Shown: positions 1 to 7,716, numbered from the stretch's first letter. The stretch: DNA of 32,234 nucleotides from Luminiphilus sp. (GCA_012270045.1 JAAXJC010000169.1:1-32234); one strand, 5' to 3'. Made by a program: numbers and translations. The notes: generated by a model from the sequence alone, not told the origin.

Positions 1-728
1 GTCGCTGACGCGTCATCGCAAATATCGGGCACGGTGTCGCCGTCGGTATCGATCAGGCTGGCGCTGGTACTTACGGTACAGTTGGCCGAGACCGCTGCGG
101 TGGTGTAGGTGCCCGCCCCGCTGCTATAACTGCTGTCATTGCCGCAGGTGGTGGTGAATACCAGGGTCTCGAAATAGGTCGCATTGGCGATGGCTATGCC
201 GGTAAACGCCACCGTGCTGCCGTCATCCACCGTCTGGTTGGTCGCGGGAGACAAGGTCGTGCCCGTACCCTGGGATACCGTCACTACGTACTGGGTAACG
301 GATGCCACGAACAAATTGGACAGAGGTTGGTAGGCGGAATCGTGGGGTGCGGCGGAACTCAGGTTGAAGGCCCGGCTCTGGTCGGCGTCATCAAGATAGG
401 GGTCGGTCCAGTTCACCCGCGCAGTGAAGGCATCGCTGCCGGTACCGGCAGTAACCGAGATATTGTCCACAGAAAAAGTCACCCGCGGAGAGACCATGGT
501 GAGGGCGTTGGCCCGAGTGGTCATTTCGGTCGAATCCGGGTCATAACGGCCTGCCTCCATGACGGAGCCGATACGAACGAGAGCGTCGTTGCGGTTGCTG
601 GCGTCGTTCATGCCCTGGAACCAGTCGGACATCAGGATCACCGTCCCGGAAACAGAAATGGCCAGGATCAACGCCGCAATCATCACCTCAACGATTCCGA
701 CTCCGCGCTGTTGGGTGATTGGCCCCAT
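1..728 (-). CDS. PilV-like type IV prepilin with InlB-like and TSP3-like repeat sequence (3' end outside window)
   Basis: The reading frame is open from the ATG at 728 to the left edge (242 residues seen). Residues 8-18 hold a class III prepilin signal, RG|VGIVE, with Glu at mature position 5, followed by a hydrophobic helix; this is the PilV/minor-pilin pattern. Residues about 140-222 (VVTVSQGTGTTLSP, DDGSTVAFTG, TTTCG, TYTTAAVSANCTVS) resemble the bacterial InlB-like repeat common in secreted surface proteins. Residues 227-239 (DTDGDTVPDICDD) match a thrombospondin type 3 calcium-binding repeat. The start ATG overlaps the pilX stop (ATGA), so it is translationally coupled and part of the pilus operon. 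Its likely role is a pilus-tip or priming minor pilin carrying an adhesive or Ca-binding extension. The prepilin part is clear; the repeat assignment rests on pattern recognition only. Confidence 0.8.
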   Translation of the reverse strand, partial: MGPITQQRGVGIVEVMIAALILAISVSGTVILMSDWFQGMNDASNRNDALVRIGSVMEAGRYDPDSTEMTTRANALTMVSPRVTFSVDNISVTAGTGSDAFTARVNWTDPYLDDADQSRAFNLSSAAPHDSAYQPLSNLFVASVTQYVVTVSQGTGTTLSPATNQTVDDGSTVAFTGIAIANATYFETLVFTTTCGNDSSYSSGAGTYTTAAVSANCTVSTSASLIDTDGDTVPDICDDASA

Positions 729-1867
729 CAGTCTGTCTCCTGGTCGGTCCAGGTGCCGGCCACCAAAACGACATCGCCCGCGAAATCATCGACGTCAAAG
801 CCCGCTATCGCGGCAGATGTGATCTCGGTATTGGCATTCAGTTGCTGTCCCTCACCGTTCACGATGTAGGAACCGTTGATGGTGACGCCCCCCAGGCCAT
901 TGAGGTCGCAGATGCCGGTGCCACTGCCGGTGCTGTCGGACTCCACAAACACCAAACCCCAGACCGTGTTGTTGCCCAGAAAGACCTTGCCGGTGCTGTT
1001 GCACTCATCGATGACAATAATCACCGGGTTAGCAGCACTTCCCCAGGTCTTGCTGCCACTCTTGAGGGTGTTCACGTTGGAAGAATCTACCCAATACACC
1101 CCCGTGCTGCCGTCATCTGAGTGCAGGGCCTCAAGGCTGGTACGGGTGGTGTCAAATACCGTTGACCAGAGATCCGTTCCGGGCAGATCCTGCTGGTCAA
1201 CTATTGTTTCGGACATGGCGCTGCCATTGCAGTTCAGGTTGCCGTAGCGACGGGAGGACGGGCTGCCGCTGCAGGCGGTGCCAATGGCCGTGGTGGAACA
1301 ACCCGACTTGGTGCGCACCGTGGTGTAACTGCCACCACCGCCGGGATCCGCCTGTACCTCTGGGCTACCGGTAGTGCTGGTCAGGCACTGGGCCAGCATC
1401 AGAGGGGTATCCAGGGCCGGAGCTTTCAAGGGGGAATTGTCATCGACCCAGGTCGAGACCACCGATTGATTATCGCCGGAGGATGCCCGGGCAAACACCC
1501 GAATGCGGTCACCTCCGTCCTCGAACCAGAACACCGTTGCGTAGCTCCGCGAGGTGTCTACACCCGCCTTGCTCAAGGTGTACGAGACGGTGGTGCCGGT
1601 CACCTGGCTGGATACGGTTGACCCTCCCGAATAAGTTGGGTTGTTGGATTCCAACCAAACCACCCCCTCCGCCAAGGCCGCTTCCGCGGCGTAGAAAGAT
1701 TCCGTCGCCGAGTGGGTATTGTTGGTCAAGCGCACGGAGTCCATGGTGGCGACCGTCATCACCTTGCTCGCCAGCAGCGTGAGCAGCGCCAGCACGGCGA
1801 CGATGACGACAGAGTACGCCCCGCGCTGTGGCGTTGGCGATTGACAGTGGCGAGCCCGGGGCAACAT
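728..1867 (-). CDS. pilX: Type IV pilus assembly protein PilX-like
   Basis: A 379-residue protein. I place the start at ATG 1867 because it overlaps the pilW stop (ATGA); the frame is open further upstream, but that part lies inside pilW. After a short basic leader the sequence reads QRG|AYSVVIVAVLALLTLLASKVM: a prepilin cleavage site and hydrophobic helix without Glu at +5, as is common in the PilX_N family. The typical PilX motif AAEAALAEG follows at about residues 62-70. The C-terminal half has several Cys and Gly/Thr/Ser-rich stretches and no domain that I recognise. PilX minor pilins are inner-membrane prepilins that help prime pilus assembly and, in some species, promote cell-cell aggregation. 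The identity is inferred from the N-terminus and gene order. Confidence 0.82.
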   Translation of the reverse strand: MLPRARHCQSPTPQRGAYSVVIVAVLALLTLLASKVMTVATMDSVRLTNNTHSATESFYAAEAALAEGVVWLESNNPTYSGGSTVSSQVTGTTVSYTLSKAGVDTSRSYATVFWFEDGGDRIRVFARASSGDNQSVVSTWVDDNSPLKAPALDTPLMLAQCLTSTTGSPEVQADPGGGGSYTTVRTKSGCSTTAIGTACSGSPSSRRYGNLNCNGSAMSETIVDQQDLPGTDLWSTVFDTTRTSLEALHSDDGSTGVYWVDSSNVNTLKSGSKTWGSAANPVIIVIDECNSTGKVFLGNNTVWGLVFVESDSTGSGTGICDLNGLGGVTINGSYIVNGEGQQLNANTEITSAAIAGFDVDDFAGDVVLVAGTWTDQETD

Positions 1868-2790
1868 CAATAGGCCTTCGCTATCAGAGCGTCGTTTCGG
1901 GGGCTGGCAAGAACCTCTACATAAATCTGGTTCTCTGGCTGACTGCCACCGGCCGCCGGCACGCACTGGCCATCGGTGCTGCCGGGATAGGCGCAGACGG
2001 TAATTTTGTAGAGGCGCTGGACGCGGCAGGATACGGTGTTGCCACAGTCGAGACCCAGTGGATTGCTGTAGGACGCGTGGCTGTCGCAGGGGGATGCACC
2101 ATTGACCCCCAGCGGACAATTGTTGTCGGCATCAATGATCGTTTGCCCCAGGACTTCGACCTCGAATTCATCTACATACAGACTGTTGGCGACGGTGAGC
2201 GCGGACCAGCCGGAACTCGCCCCCGTAGCATTGCAGGCAGAATCGGTACTCGGCGCGCTGTCGTACTCGCTGGGGTGAATCACCGCCACCCCCTCCATGA
2301 CACCGGAAACCAACCGGTAACCAAAACGATGATGTACTGAGACCACCGCGCCCACGGTATCAACCGTGCCATCGGTGTTGGTGTCGCAGGCCGTGATCGC
2401 CTCGTCACTGGAGGCACAGGTGTGCTTACGCAGATATTGGACCAGAACACAGTCGCTGGTATTGCCCGCCGCGGTAGGTGCACCCGTGGTGGAGAACTCA
2501 ACGGCTGGATAGTCTCCCTCATCCCCCGCAACACCGGTACTGCCCCGGGTGGTGACCAGATAGGTACTGAGGGCCGTGGGGTTACCCCGGTAACCGGCGC
2601 GGCGAATATCCCCGGATAGGGCGCTGGTAATGGCGAATACCTGCTCTGTCTGGCTGGCTTCATCATAGAGTTCCTTGCCGGCGCCCACGGTGGTGACGTA
2701 GAGCGTGGTCCCTGCCAGCGCAATGAAACTGGCGATGGCTATTGCCACCATCAGTTCGACAAGACTCAATCCTCCCTGATTGACTGCCAT
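1867..2790 (-). CDS. pilW: Type IV pilus assembly protein PilW-like
   Basis: A 307-residue minor pilin. I chose ATG 2790 because a GGAG ribosome-binding site lies 7 bases upstream; an in-frame GTG at 2793 would add one residue. Residues 6-20 read GG|LSLVELMVAIAIA, a prepilin peptidase site with Glu at +5. The sequence GDIRRAGY further in is characteristic of PilW. The rest has several Cys and Asp/Asn/Gly-rich loops (ACDTNTDGTVDT, IIDADNNCPLG), typical of the globular domain of large minor pilins. It follows fimT by 23 bases and overlaps pilX, so the genes form one transcript. Expected role: minor pilin of the priming complex at the pilus tip, inserted in the inner membrane before assembly. 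Confidence 0.85.
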   Translation of the reverse strand: MAVNQGGLSLVELMVAIAIASFIALAGTTLYVTTVGAGKELYDEASQTEQVFAITSALSGDIRRAGYRGNPTALSTYLVTTRGSTGVAGDEGDYPAVEFSTTGAPTAAGNTSDCVLVQYLRKHTCASSDEAITACDTNTDGTVDTVGAVVSVHHRFGYRLVSGVMEGVAVIHPSEYDSAPSTDSACNATGASSGWSALTVANSLYVDEFEVEVLGQTIIDADNNCPLGVNGASPCDSHASYSNPLGLDCGNTVSCRVQRLYKITVCAYPGSTDGQCVPAAGGSQPENQIYVEVLASPRNDALIAKAY

Positions 2791-2813
2791 CACATCACTC
2801 CGGCGTTAGGCCC

Positions 2814-3329
2814 TCAGGAGCAGGAAGAATAACCGAAGTCACCGGTTGCCGAGCAAACCCTGACGCGACCGGCCAGATTGCGTTCCACCGTCAGGGAAGC
2901 GGTGCCCGACGTGAAGGTGACGGAACCCTCGCCCGCCGCCGCCAGGCCTCGGACAGCCTCAATGGAAAACGCGGCGGCCCCCCCACTGATGCCCCAACCC
3001 GTGACCACCGCCGGGACGCCGGAAAAGTCAGCCTGGGATACGTTTTTTGTGGGTGTTGAACCGGAATTTGTGACCGCGTAGCTCCAGGTCCCGGCAGAAC
3101 TGTCACTGGCCAGCGTGACCGTCACCGAACCGCCCGGCCCCTTGGCAATGGCATCGCTTTTGGCGCGGCGCAAATCTGAAGCGAAGGTCTGGGCAGCTCC
3201 GGACAACTGCTGGCGCTCGATCAGGCTACCGAAGGCGGGCACACCCACCGTCAACAGGATCGATACGACGGCAACAGCCACCATGAGTTCGATAACGGTA
3301 AATCCGGCTTGCGCCCTGCTCTTGGCCAT
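2814..3329 (-). CDS. fimT: GspH/FimT-family minor pilin
   Basis: A 171-residue protein. The start is set at ATG 3329, preceded by GGAAGG at 6 bases; a longer frame from a TTG at 3359 exists but adds residues ahead of the prepilin leader and has no better signal. Residues 9-23 read AG|FTVIELMVAVAVVSI, a canonical type IV prepilin site with Glu at +5. It continues as in FimT/FimU/GspH proteins (FASDLRRAKSDAIA, then a beta-rich domain with GRVRVCSATGDFGYSSCS at the C-terminus, two Cys). It is the first gene of the minor-pilin operon. FimT/FimU proteins connect the tip complex to the major pilin; some FimT proteins also bind DNA during transformation, which I cannot judge here. Confidence 0.85.
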   Translation of the reverse strand: MAKSRAQAGFTVIELMVAVAVVSILLTVGVPAFGSLIERQQLSGAAQTFASDLRRAKSDAIAKGPGGSVTVTLASDSSAGTWSYAVTNSGSTPTKNVSQADFSGVPAVVTGWGISGGAAAFSIEAVRGLAAAGEGSVTFTSGTASLTVERNLAGRVRVCSATGDFGYSSCS

Positions 3330-3651
3330 GACAGTCCTTCCATGAAACATCGGCTCCAAGCCTACCCGCCCCTTCTTTTTAGGGAAGCTTCGGTTGCCGG
3401 AACTGTGAAAACCGTCAAACTAATGACGCAGGAATAAGAGATTTTCCTAAAAACACCGAGTCACGGGTCGCTGCGGACCAAAAATCCGCAGCATCAGGCC
3501 GCATTGGGGTCACTAACTGGTAGCGGGCGGAAGGGTTGCCTGCGTACAACTCTCAAACTTAATCAGAAACTTACAGGTTCGTATGAGTTCCGCGAATCAA
3601 GGTTCTTCGCGACTCTGCTAGACTGCCGACTCACAAAAAGGACACTCCAAC
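3330..3651. other. Divergent intergenic region between the pilus operon and the redox operon
   Basis: These 322 bases separate the minus-strand fimT start from the plus-strand TlpA start. The stretch is more AT-rich than its neighbours. No ORF with family resemblance and no RNA gene is visible. It should carry promoters for both operons; I can propose only one weak sigma70-like site on the plus strand. Confidence 0.6.
3536..3563 (+). promoter_or_regulatory. Possible sigma70 promoter for the TlpA-ApbE operon
   Basis: TTGCCT and CTTAAT are separated by 16 bases, each matching four of six consensus positions. The site lies about 90 bases before the first ATG. A second candidate -10 (TAGACT, near 3619) sits closer to the gene but lacks a convincing -35. 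This is weak evidence. Confidence 0.3.
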
Positions 3652-4182
3652 ATGACGTCACTAGGCCACCCCCAACAGCTTTTGAGACCGGTGGCCCTGA
3701 TCTTTGCATTATTGCTAGGGTGGTCCCAACTGGCGACAGCGGCAACTTTGTCCGATGCGACCCCGGCTCCCGAATTCACCTTGCCACTGGTGGCCAACGG
3801 CGAGGGTGACATCAGCCTGCTCAACCTGAGGGGATCTGTTGTTTATGTGGATTTCTGGGCGTCCTGGTGCGGCCCCTGCCGATTGTCACTCCCCGCACTG
3901 GATACTCTCTACAGGGAGTTCGGGGATCAGGGTTTCGCGGTGACCGCGGTCAGCGTGGATGTGGTTGAGGAAGACGCCCTCGATTTCCTGAAACGCTACC
4001 CTGTCAGCTACCCGGTCGCCATTGACAAGACCGGTGCGGTGCCCCGCAGCTATTCGGTGAACGGCATGCCCTCGGGCTATCTGATCGATAAAGCCGGCAA
4101 GGTTCGGTCGGTTCACGTTGGCTTCAAGAAGGGCGATGAGGCCGCGCTGCGAGAAGAAATCAAGGCCTTGCTGGCGGAATAG
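3652..4182 (+). CDS. TlpA/ResA-like periplasmic thiol-disulfide oxidoreductase
   Basis: A 176-residue protein with an AAGGA ribosome-binding site upstream. Residues 1-30 form a signal peptide ending ATA|A, so the mature protein is periplasmic. The thioredoxin fold follows, with active site WCGPC (Cys73 and Cys76) and the cis-Pro loop at Met139-Pro140 (NGMPSGYLID). TlpA/ResA proteins act as reductants or oxidants for specific exported partners, often in cytochrome or cofactor maturation. It is the first gene of a six-gene run; the next gene begins 4 bases after its stop and encodes a tiny Cys-ending lipoprotein (DUF4266), a plausible thiol partner. The family is certain from the motif; the redox direction and the substrate are unknown. 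Confidence 0.9.
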   Translation: MTSLGHPQQLLRPVALIFALLLGWSQLATAATLSDATPAPEFTLPLVANGEGDISLLNLRGSVVYVDFWASWCGPCRLSLPALDTLYREFGDQGFAVTAVSVDVVEEDALDFLKRYPVSYPVAIDKTGAVPRSYSVNGMPSGYLIDKAGKVRSVHVGFKKGDEAALREEIKALLAE

Positions 4183-4186
4183 TTCG

Positions 4187-4408
4187 GTGAGCGTCCCCCG
4201 ATTCGTTGCTATTGCCTGCCTGGTCACCTTGTCCGGATGCTCAGGCATTGAACCCGTGCCCGCCTGGGAGCGGGGCTACCTCGCCGACGAGGGCATGCAG
4301 TGGCAGGCCAACCCCCGGGAGGCCAAATTCGAAGGCCATGTCTACACCAGCAAGGAAGCCTCCTCCGGCGGCGCTGGTGCAGCGGGGGGCGGCTGTGGCT
4401 GCAACTAA
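4187..4408 (+). CDS. DUF4266 small lipoprotein with C-terminal CGCN
   Basis: A 73-residue protein. I chose the GTG at 4187 because it gives a compact lipoprotein signal (LVTLSGC, Cys18) just after the TlpA stop. Ser at +2 after the lipid-modified Cys predicts outer-membrane sorting. The mature chain is only about 56 residues: PVPAWERGYLA, then MQW, then HVYTSKEASSGG, a Gly/Ala-rich tract and a terminal GGGCGCN. This layout is that of the DUF4266 family, which has no established function. The two terminal Cys could be a metal or thiol site served by the TlpA-like protein, or an attachment point; that is inference. Its last 14 bases overlap the start of the DUF3570 gene. Confidence 0.8.
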   Translation: MSVPRFVAIACLVTLSGCSGIEPVPAWERGYLADEGMQWQANPREAKFEGHVYTSKEASSGGAGAAGGGCGCN

Positions 4409-5585
4409 CGCTGGGGCTTCGCCGGTAGCGCCAACACCAACACCACGCAAAACACCGCTGCTCACCGCCCTGGGGGCCTCGGTCGCGACACTGCCCGCCT
4501 ATCAGGGGGTGCTCGCCGATGCGCCACCCGAATTCACTGAAGTGGGACTGCGGTACAGCCGCTACAGCGAGGACAACCTGGCCACCGACAAGTTCATTGG
4601 TGGATCCCGGGAACGCTACGATATCGACGTCACCCAGTTCTGGATTGAAGCCCCTGTGGGCTCAAGTTGGTCCGTCGCCCTGGATGTCCAGAACGACTAT
4701 ATGAGCGGGGCTTCGCCCTGGTTTGTGGGCACGCAAGTGAATGGACAACCCGGCGTGATCATGAGCGGCGCCAGCATCCAGGACAATCGTGTAGAAGTGG
4801 GCGTGACGACCCGATACTTCTGGGCAGATGGCAATGCGGGTTTTAACATCACCCAATCCAAGGAAGACGATTACGAGGCTTTGGCGTTCGCCTTTGACGT
4901 TGCCTGGAACAGCGATGACAACTCGCGAACCTGGTCAGTCTCTGCCAGCAACTCGAACGATCGGGTGGAGCCGGTAGACGGCAACATACCCGTGTTCATT
5001 GACCGGGAAGACCTGGATACCCAATCACTGTACTTTGGCGTCAGCCAGATTCTGTCTCGCACCGCCATCGTTCGAGTGGGTCTCAGTTACACCCAGAGCG
5101 AGGGGTATCTTTCCGATCCCTACAAGCTGTTCGACCAGCGTCCGGACGAGCATCAGCGCAGTGCGCTCACCTTCGGGTACCGCAAGTTTTTCACCGATTT
5201 CCAGGGCGCATTGCAGGTCGACTACCGGTTCTACTCCGACGATTGGGGCACCGACTCCCACACGGTGGAGGCGGCCTGGCACCAGAATTTTGATCGCGTC
5301 ACGCTGATGCCCTACCTGCGCTACTACACCCAGGGGGAAGCTGATTTTTTTGGCGTTACCGCAGACCTGGGCGCCGACTTTTACGCAGATGACTTTCGGC
5401 TGTCCTCCTATGGCGCCTTCACCCTGGGCCTGAGAAGCACCCTGCAGCTGGGCGACTGGCAGATTGAAGGTCAGCTCGAGCGCTATGAAAGTGACAACGA
5501 CTGGGGGCTTTACAGCGGCGACGCCGCACCGGCACTGGTCGACTTTTGGCGTGCGACCGTGGGCATCACCTGGCGCTTTGACTGA
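4395..5585 (+). CDS. DUF3570 outer-membrane-type protein
   Basis: About 396 residues from the GTG at 4395, which has a G-rich ribosome-binding-like stretch before it; a GTG at 4377 is also possible. Residues about 18-41 (RKTPLLTALGASVATLPAY) form a signal-like segment ending VLA|D. The rest is dominated by alternating polar and aromatic strands (RYSRYSEDN, YFGVSQIL, YRFYSDDWG, LMPYLRYYTQG) and ends WRATVGITWRFD, with a terminal aromatic residue near the end as in outer-membrane beta-barrels. It matches the DUF3570 family, which is found next to DUF4266 and ApbE genes. A role as outer-membrane partner of the small lipoprotein is likely, but its function is unknown. Confidence 0.8.
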   Translation: MAATNAGASPVAPTPTPRKTPLLTALGASVATLPAYQGVLADAPPEFTEVGLRYSRYSEDNLATDKFIGGSRERYDIDVTQFWIEAPVGSSWSVALDVQNDYMSGASPWFVGTQVNGQPGVIMSGASIQDNRVEVGVTTRYFWADGNAGFNITQSKEDDYEALAFAFDVAWNSDDNSRTWSVSASNSNDRVEPVDGNIPVFIDREDLDTQSLYFGVSQILSRTAIVRVGLSYTQSEGYLSDPYKLFDQRPDEHQRSALTFGYRKFFTDFQGALQVDYRFYSDDWGTDSHTVEAAWHQNFDRVTLMPYLRYYTQGEADFFGVTADLGADFYADDFRLSSYGAFTLGLRSTLQLGDWQIEGQLERYESDNDWGLYSGDAAPALVDFWRATVGITWRFD

Positions 5586-6525
5586 CAGCCTGCTCAGCAC
5601 CAGCCACCGACTGCAGGTCATGGGCGGGCCCGCGACCATCACCGTCCAGCACTCCCCTAACGACGCTGCCCTCGCCCGCTCCGCCTGCGACCGGGCCGAA
5701 GACACACTGCATACCCTTGAGACCCGTTACAGCCGATACCGCCCGGACAGCCTTATTAGCAAAATAAACGGGCGAGCCGGTTCAGACGTCTGGACAGCAC
5801 TGGACGACGAGGCACTGGCCCTGTTGCAGTTCTGTCACGCGCTGTGGACCCAGAGCGACGGGTTGTTTGATCCCACCGCAGGCATCCTGCGCAGGGTCTG
5901 GGACTTCAAAACGGGACGACCCGGCAATCCTGAGCAAATACCCGAGCTGCTGCAGCGGGTCGGCTGGTCCATGGTGTCCCTTGAGGAACACAAGGTTCGT
6001 CTGGAAAGGCCCGGCATGGAATTGGACCTCGGTGGCGTGGTCAAGGAGTATGCCGCTGACAAAGTCGCCCAGCAGTTGCGTGAGCAGGGCCTTGTCTGCG
6101 CTTTGATCGAACTGGCGGGGGATGTGGTGGCCATGGGGGAACCACGGCCGGGCCGGCCCTGGTCCGTGGGTATCAGTGATCCGGCACGGCCAACTGAAGC
6201 CTTGCTGACCGTAGAGTTGGTTAATGCCGCCCTGGCAACCAGTGGTAATTATCAGCGGGTGCTGGAGATCGGGGGCAAAAAATACAGCCATTTCCTGAAC
6301 CCCCGCAGCGGCTGGCCCGTGGCAGGGCCCGCGAGCATTTCGGTCATCTCGGATACCTGCCTCACTGCGGGTGCGGTAGCCACCGGGGCCTGCTTACACG
6401 ATGATGATCAGCGTCCTGTTTGGTTACAGCGAGCGGGCCTGCCCTGGCTGGAAGTGAATGAGCAAGGCCTGATGTCAGGGCCTCTACGAGACGCTCATCC
6501 GGGGAACAGGCTACAGCGTACCTGA
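5578..6525 (+). CDS. Divergent ApbE-like FAD:protein FMN transferase
   Basis: About 315 residues. The only start before the conserved core is a TTG at 5578 that overlaps the DUF3570 stop by 8 bases; ATG 5620 would cut into the first strand. ApbE landmarks are present in order: ETRYSRYRPDSLISKIN, DGLFDPTAGILRRVWDF, LDLGGVVKEYAADKVA, SGNY, SHFLNPRSGWPV (238-247) and TAGAVAT (263-269). ApbE enzymes move FMN from FAD onto Thr/Ser of target proteins. Two sites differ from the usual family: HxxDPxTG reads HFLNPRSG, and the ADAxAT motif, whose Asp I recall as a Mg ligand, reads AGAVAT (Gly265). There is no signal peptide, though most ApbE proteins are exported. Activity is therefore uncertain; the fold assignment is firm. 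Confidence 0.85.
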   Translation: MTDSLLSTSHRLQVMGGPATITVQHSPNDAALARSACDRAEDTLHTLETRYSRYRPDSLISKINGRAGSDVWTALDDEALALLQFCHALWTQSDGLFDPTAGILRRVWDFKTGRPGNPEQIPELLQRVGWSMVSLEEHKVRLERPGMELDLGGVVKEYAADKVAQQLREQGLVCALIELAGDVVAMGEPRPGRPWSVGISDPARPTEALLTVELVNAALATSGNYQRVLEIGGKKYSHFLNPRSGWPVAGPASISVISDTCLTAGAVATGACLHDDDQRPVWLQRAGLPWLEVNEQGLMSGPLRDAHPGNRLQRT

Positions 6526-6555
6526 GGGGTACACATTCTCTCGGCTCATGTTCTC

Positions 6556-6900
6556 ATGCCAGACAAACTTTACTTCGACGGTCACTGTCCACTCTGTGTC
6601 AAGGAGATGGATCGGCTGGAAAAAATAAAAGGCGACAGTCTGGAGCTCGTTGACATTCATAGCCTGGACGCCGCGGACAGCCCGGTTGACAAGGACACCT
6701 TGCTTCGGGTGCTGCACCTTGAACAGGATGGCGGCGTCATGAGGACCGGTATCGACGCCAATGTCGCTGCCTGGCAGCACACGCGCTACGGCATCCTCTG
6801 GCGCTGGATGCGCCTGCCACTTATCCGGCCCGTAATCGAGGTCGTCTATGATCGCTGGGCGCGCTGGCGCTACGATCGGCTGTACCACGATCAGGGCTGA
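6556..6900 (+). CDS. DUF393 (DCC-type) thiol-disulfide oxidoreductase
   Basis: A 114-residue cytoplasmic protein that begins LYFDGHCPLCVKEMDRL, the DUF393/DCC motif with a CPLC pair (Cys11 and Cys14). This family has a thioredoxin-like fold and is named for its conserved DxxCxxC-type start. No signal peptide is visible. It lies 30 bases after the ApbE gene and 3 bases before the flavin-reductase-like gene, so it is probably in the same transcript. Its substrate is unknown; DUF393 proteins are found in many gene contexts. Confidence 0.85.
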   Translation: MPDKLYFDGHCPLCVKEMDRLEKIKGDSLELVDIHSLDAADSPVDKDTLLRVLHLEQDGGVMRTGIDANVAAWQHTRYGILWRWMRLPLIRPVIEVVYDRWARWRYDRLYHDQG

Positions 6901-6903
6901 ATC

Positions 6904-7545
6904 GTGATAAAGCTTGATGCGGCTGCCTTGGAGGCCTTGCCGTCCCGGTACCGGGCCAACCTGATCAATGGCATCACTGGCTACAAGCCGGCGCTGCTGG
7001 TGGGTACTGCCAGTGCCGAGGGAGCCAGCAACCTGGCGGTGTTTTCCAATGTGTTCCACGTCGGCGCCAGCCCGCCAGTGCTGGGCCTGATTGTCAGACC
7101 CCGTCCGGAAGGTACCGAACGTCACACGCTGGACAATATACTGTCAAACGGTGCATTCACCCTGAACCACATAACCGATCGTCTGTTGCCTCAGGCACAC
7201 CAGACCTCAGCCCGCTACCCCAGAGACCAGTCAGAGTTCAGTGCAACCGGCCTTACTGAGGAATGGTTGGAGGGTTTCGCCGCACCTTTTGTTCATGAGG
7301 CACCGGTGCAGTTGGGCATGGGTTTGATCGAACATCGGGAACTCGCGGTCAACAACACGCACCTGGTGCTCGCTGCCCTGCGGGTGCTGCGCTGCCCTAC
7401 CGCTGCGGTCCGGGAGGACGGGTCCGTTGATCTGGCCACGTTGGGCACCCAGGCCATCTGCGGTCTCGACAGTTATCACTCCCCCGGCCAAGGCATACGC
7501 TTTTCCTATGCCAAAGCTGACAAGCCGGTGCAACGGCTGGACTGA
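6904..7545 (+). CDS. Flavin-reductase-like (FMN-binding split-barrel) protein
   Basis: 213 residues from a GTG start 3 bases after the DUF393 stop, with AGGG a few bases upstream. The sequence fits the flavin reductase-like domain: PALLVGTASAEGASNLAVFSN near the N-terminus, then PPVLGLIVRP, HTLDNILSNGAFTLNHI and a C-terminal barrel portion. Members bind FMN or FAD non-covalently and either reduce it with NAD(P)H or use it as a cofactor. Its position after ApbE and DUF393 suggests a shared flavin and thiol redox function, but that is inferred from context only. A stem-loop follows at 7576-7604. Confidence 0.78.
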   Translation: MIKLDAAALEALPSRYRANLINGITGYKPALLVGTASAEGASNLAVFSNVFHVGASPPVLGLIVRPRPEGTERHTLDNILSNGAFTLNHITDRLLPQAHQTSARYPRDQSEFSATGLTEEWLEGFAAPFVHEAPVQLGMGLIEHRELAVNNTHLVLAALRVLRCPTAAVREDGSVDLATLGTQAICGLDSYHSPGQGIRFSYAKADKPVQRLD

Positions 7546-7575
7546 TGTTCATTGGATCACCTGGCTGGCACCGTC

Positions 7576-7604
7576 GGTCAGCGCAAGGCACACAGCGCCT
7601 GACC
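7576..7604 (+). terminator. Stem-loop after the six-gene operon
   Basis: GGTCAGCGC pairs with GCGCCTGACC (one bulged base) around a 10-base loop, 30 bases after the flavin-reductase stop. No T-run follows, so it may be a 3'-end stabilising hairpin or a Rho-dependent end rather than a true intrinsic terminator. Confidence 0.35.
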
Positions 7605-7716
7605 AGCCCGTAAAGCTCTGCTCCCAATCCAGTTCACGCAAGACGCCAGTCGCAATAGCCACCGTCTGGCTGCGGCGTTGAGGTCGGGGAACTTTCATCC
7701 CGGCGACACGTCACAG

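Noticed and set aside
4187-4408. DUF4266 lipoprotein as a RiPP precursor
   Set aside because: It has a lipoprotein signal, and no radical-SAM, MNIO, YcaO or lanthionine enzyme is nearby; only a thiol or flavin modification remains plausible.
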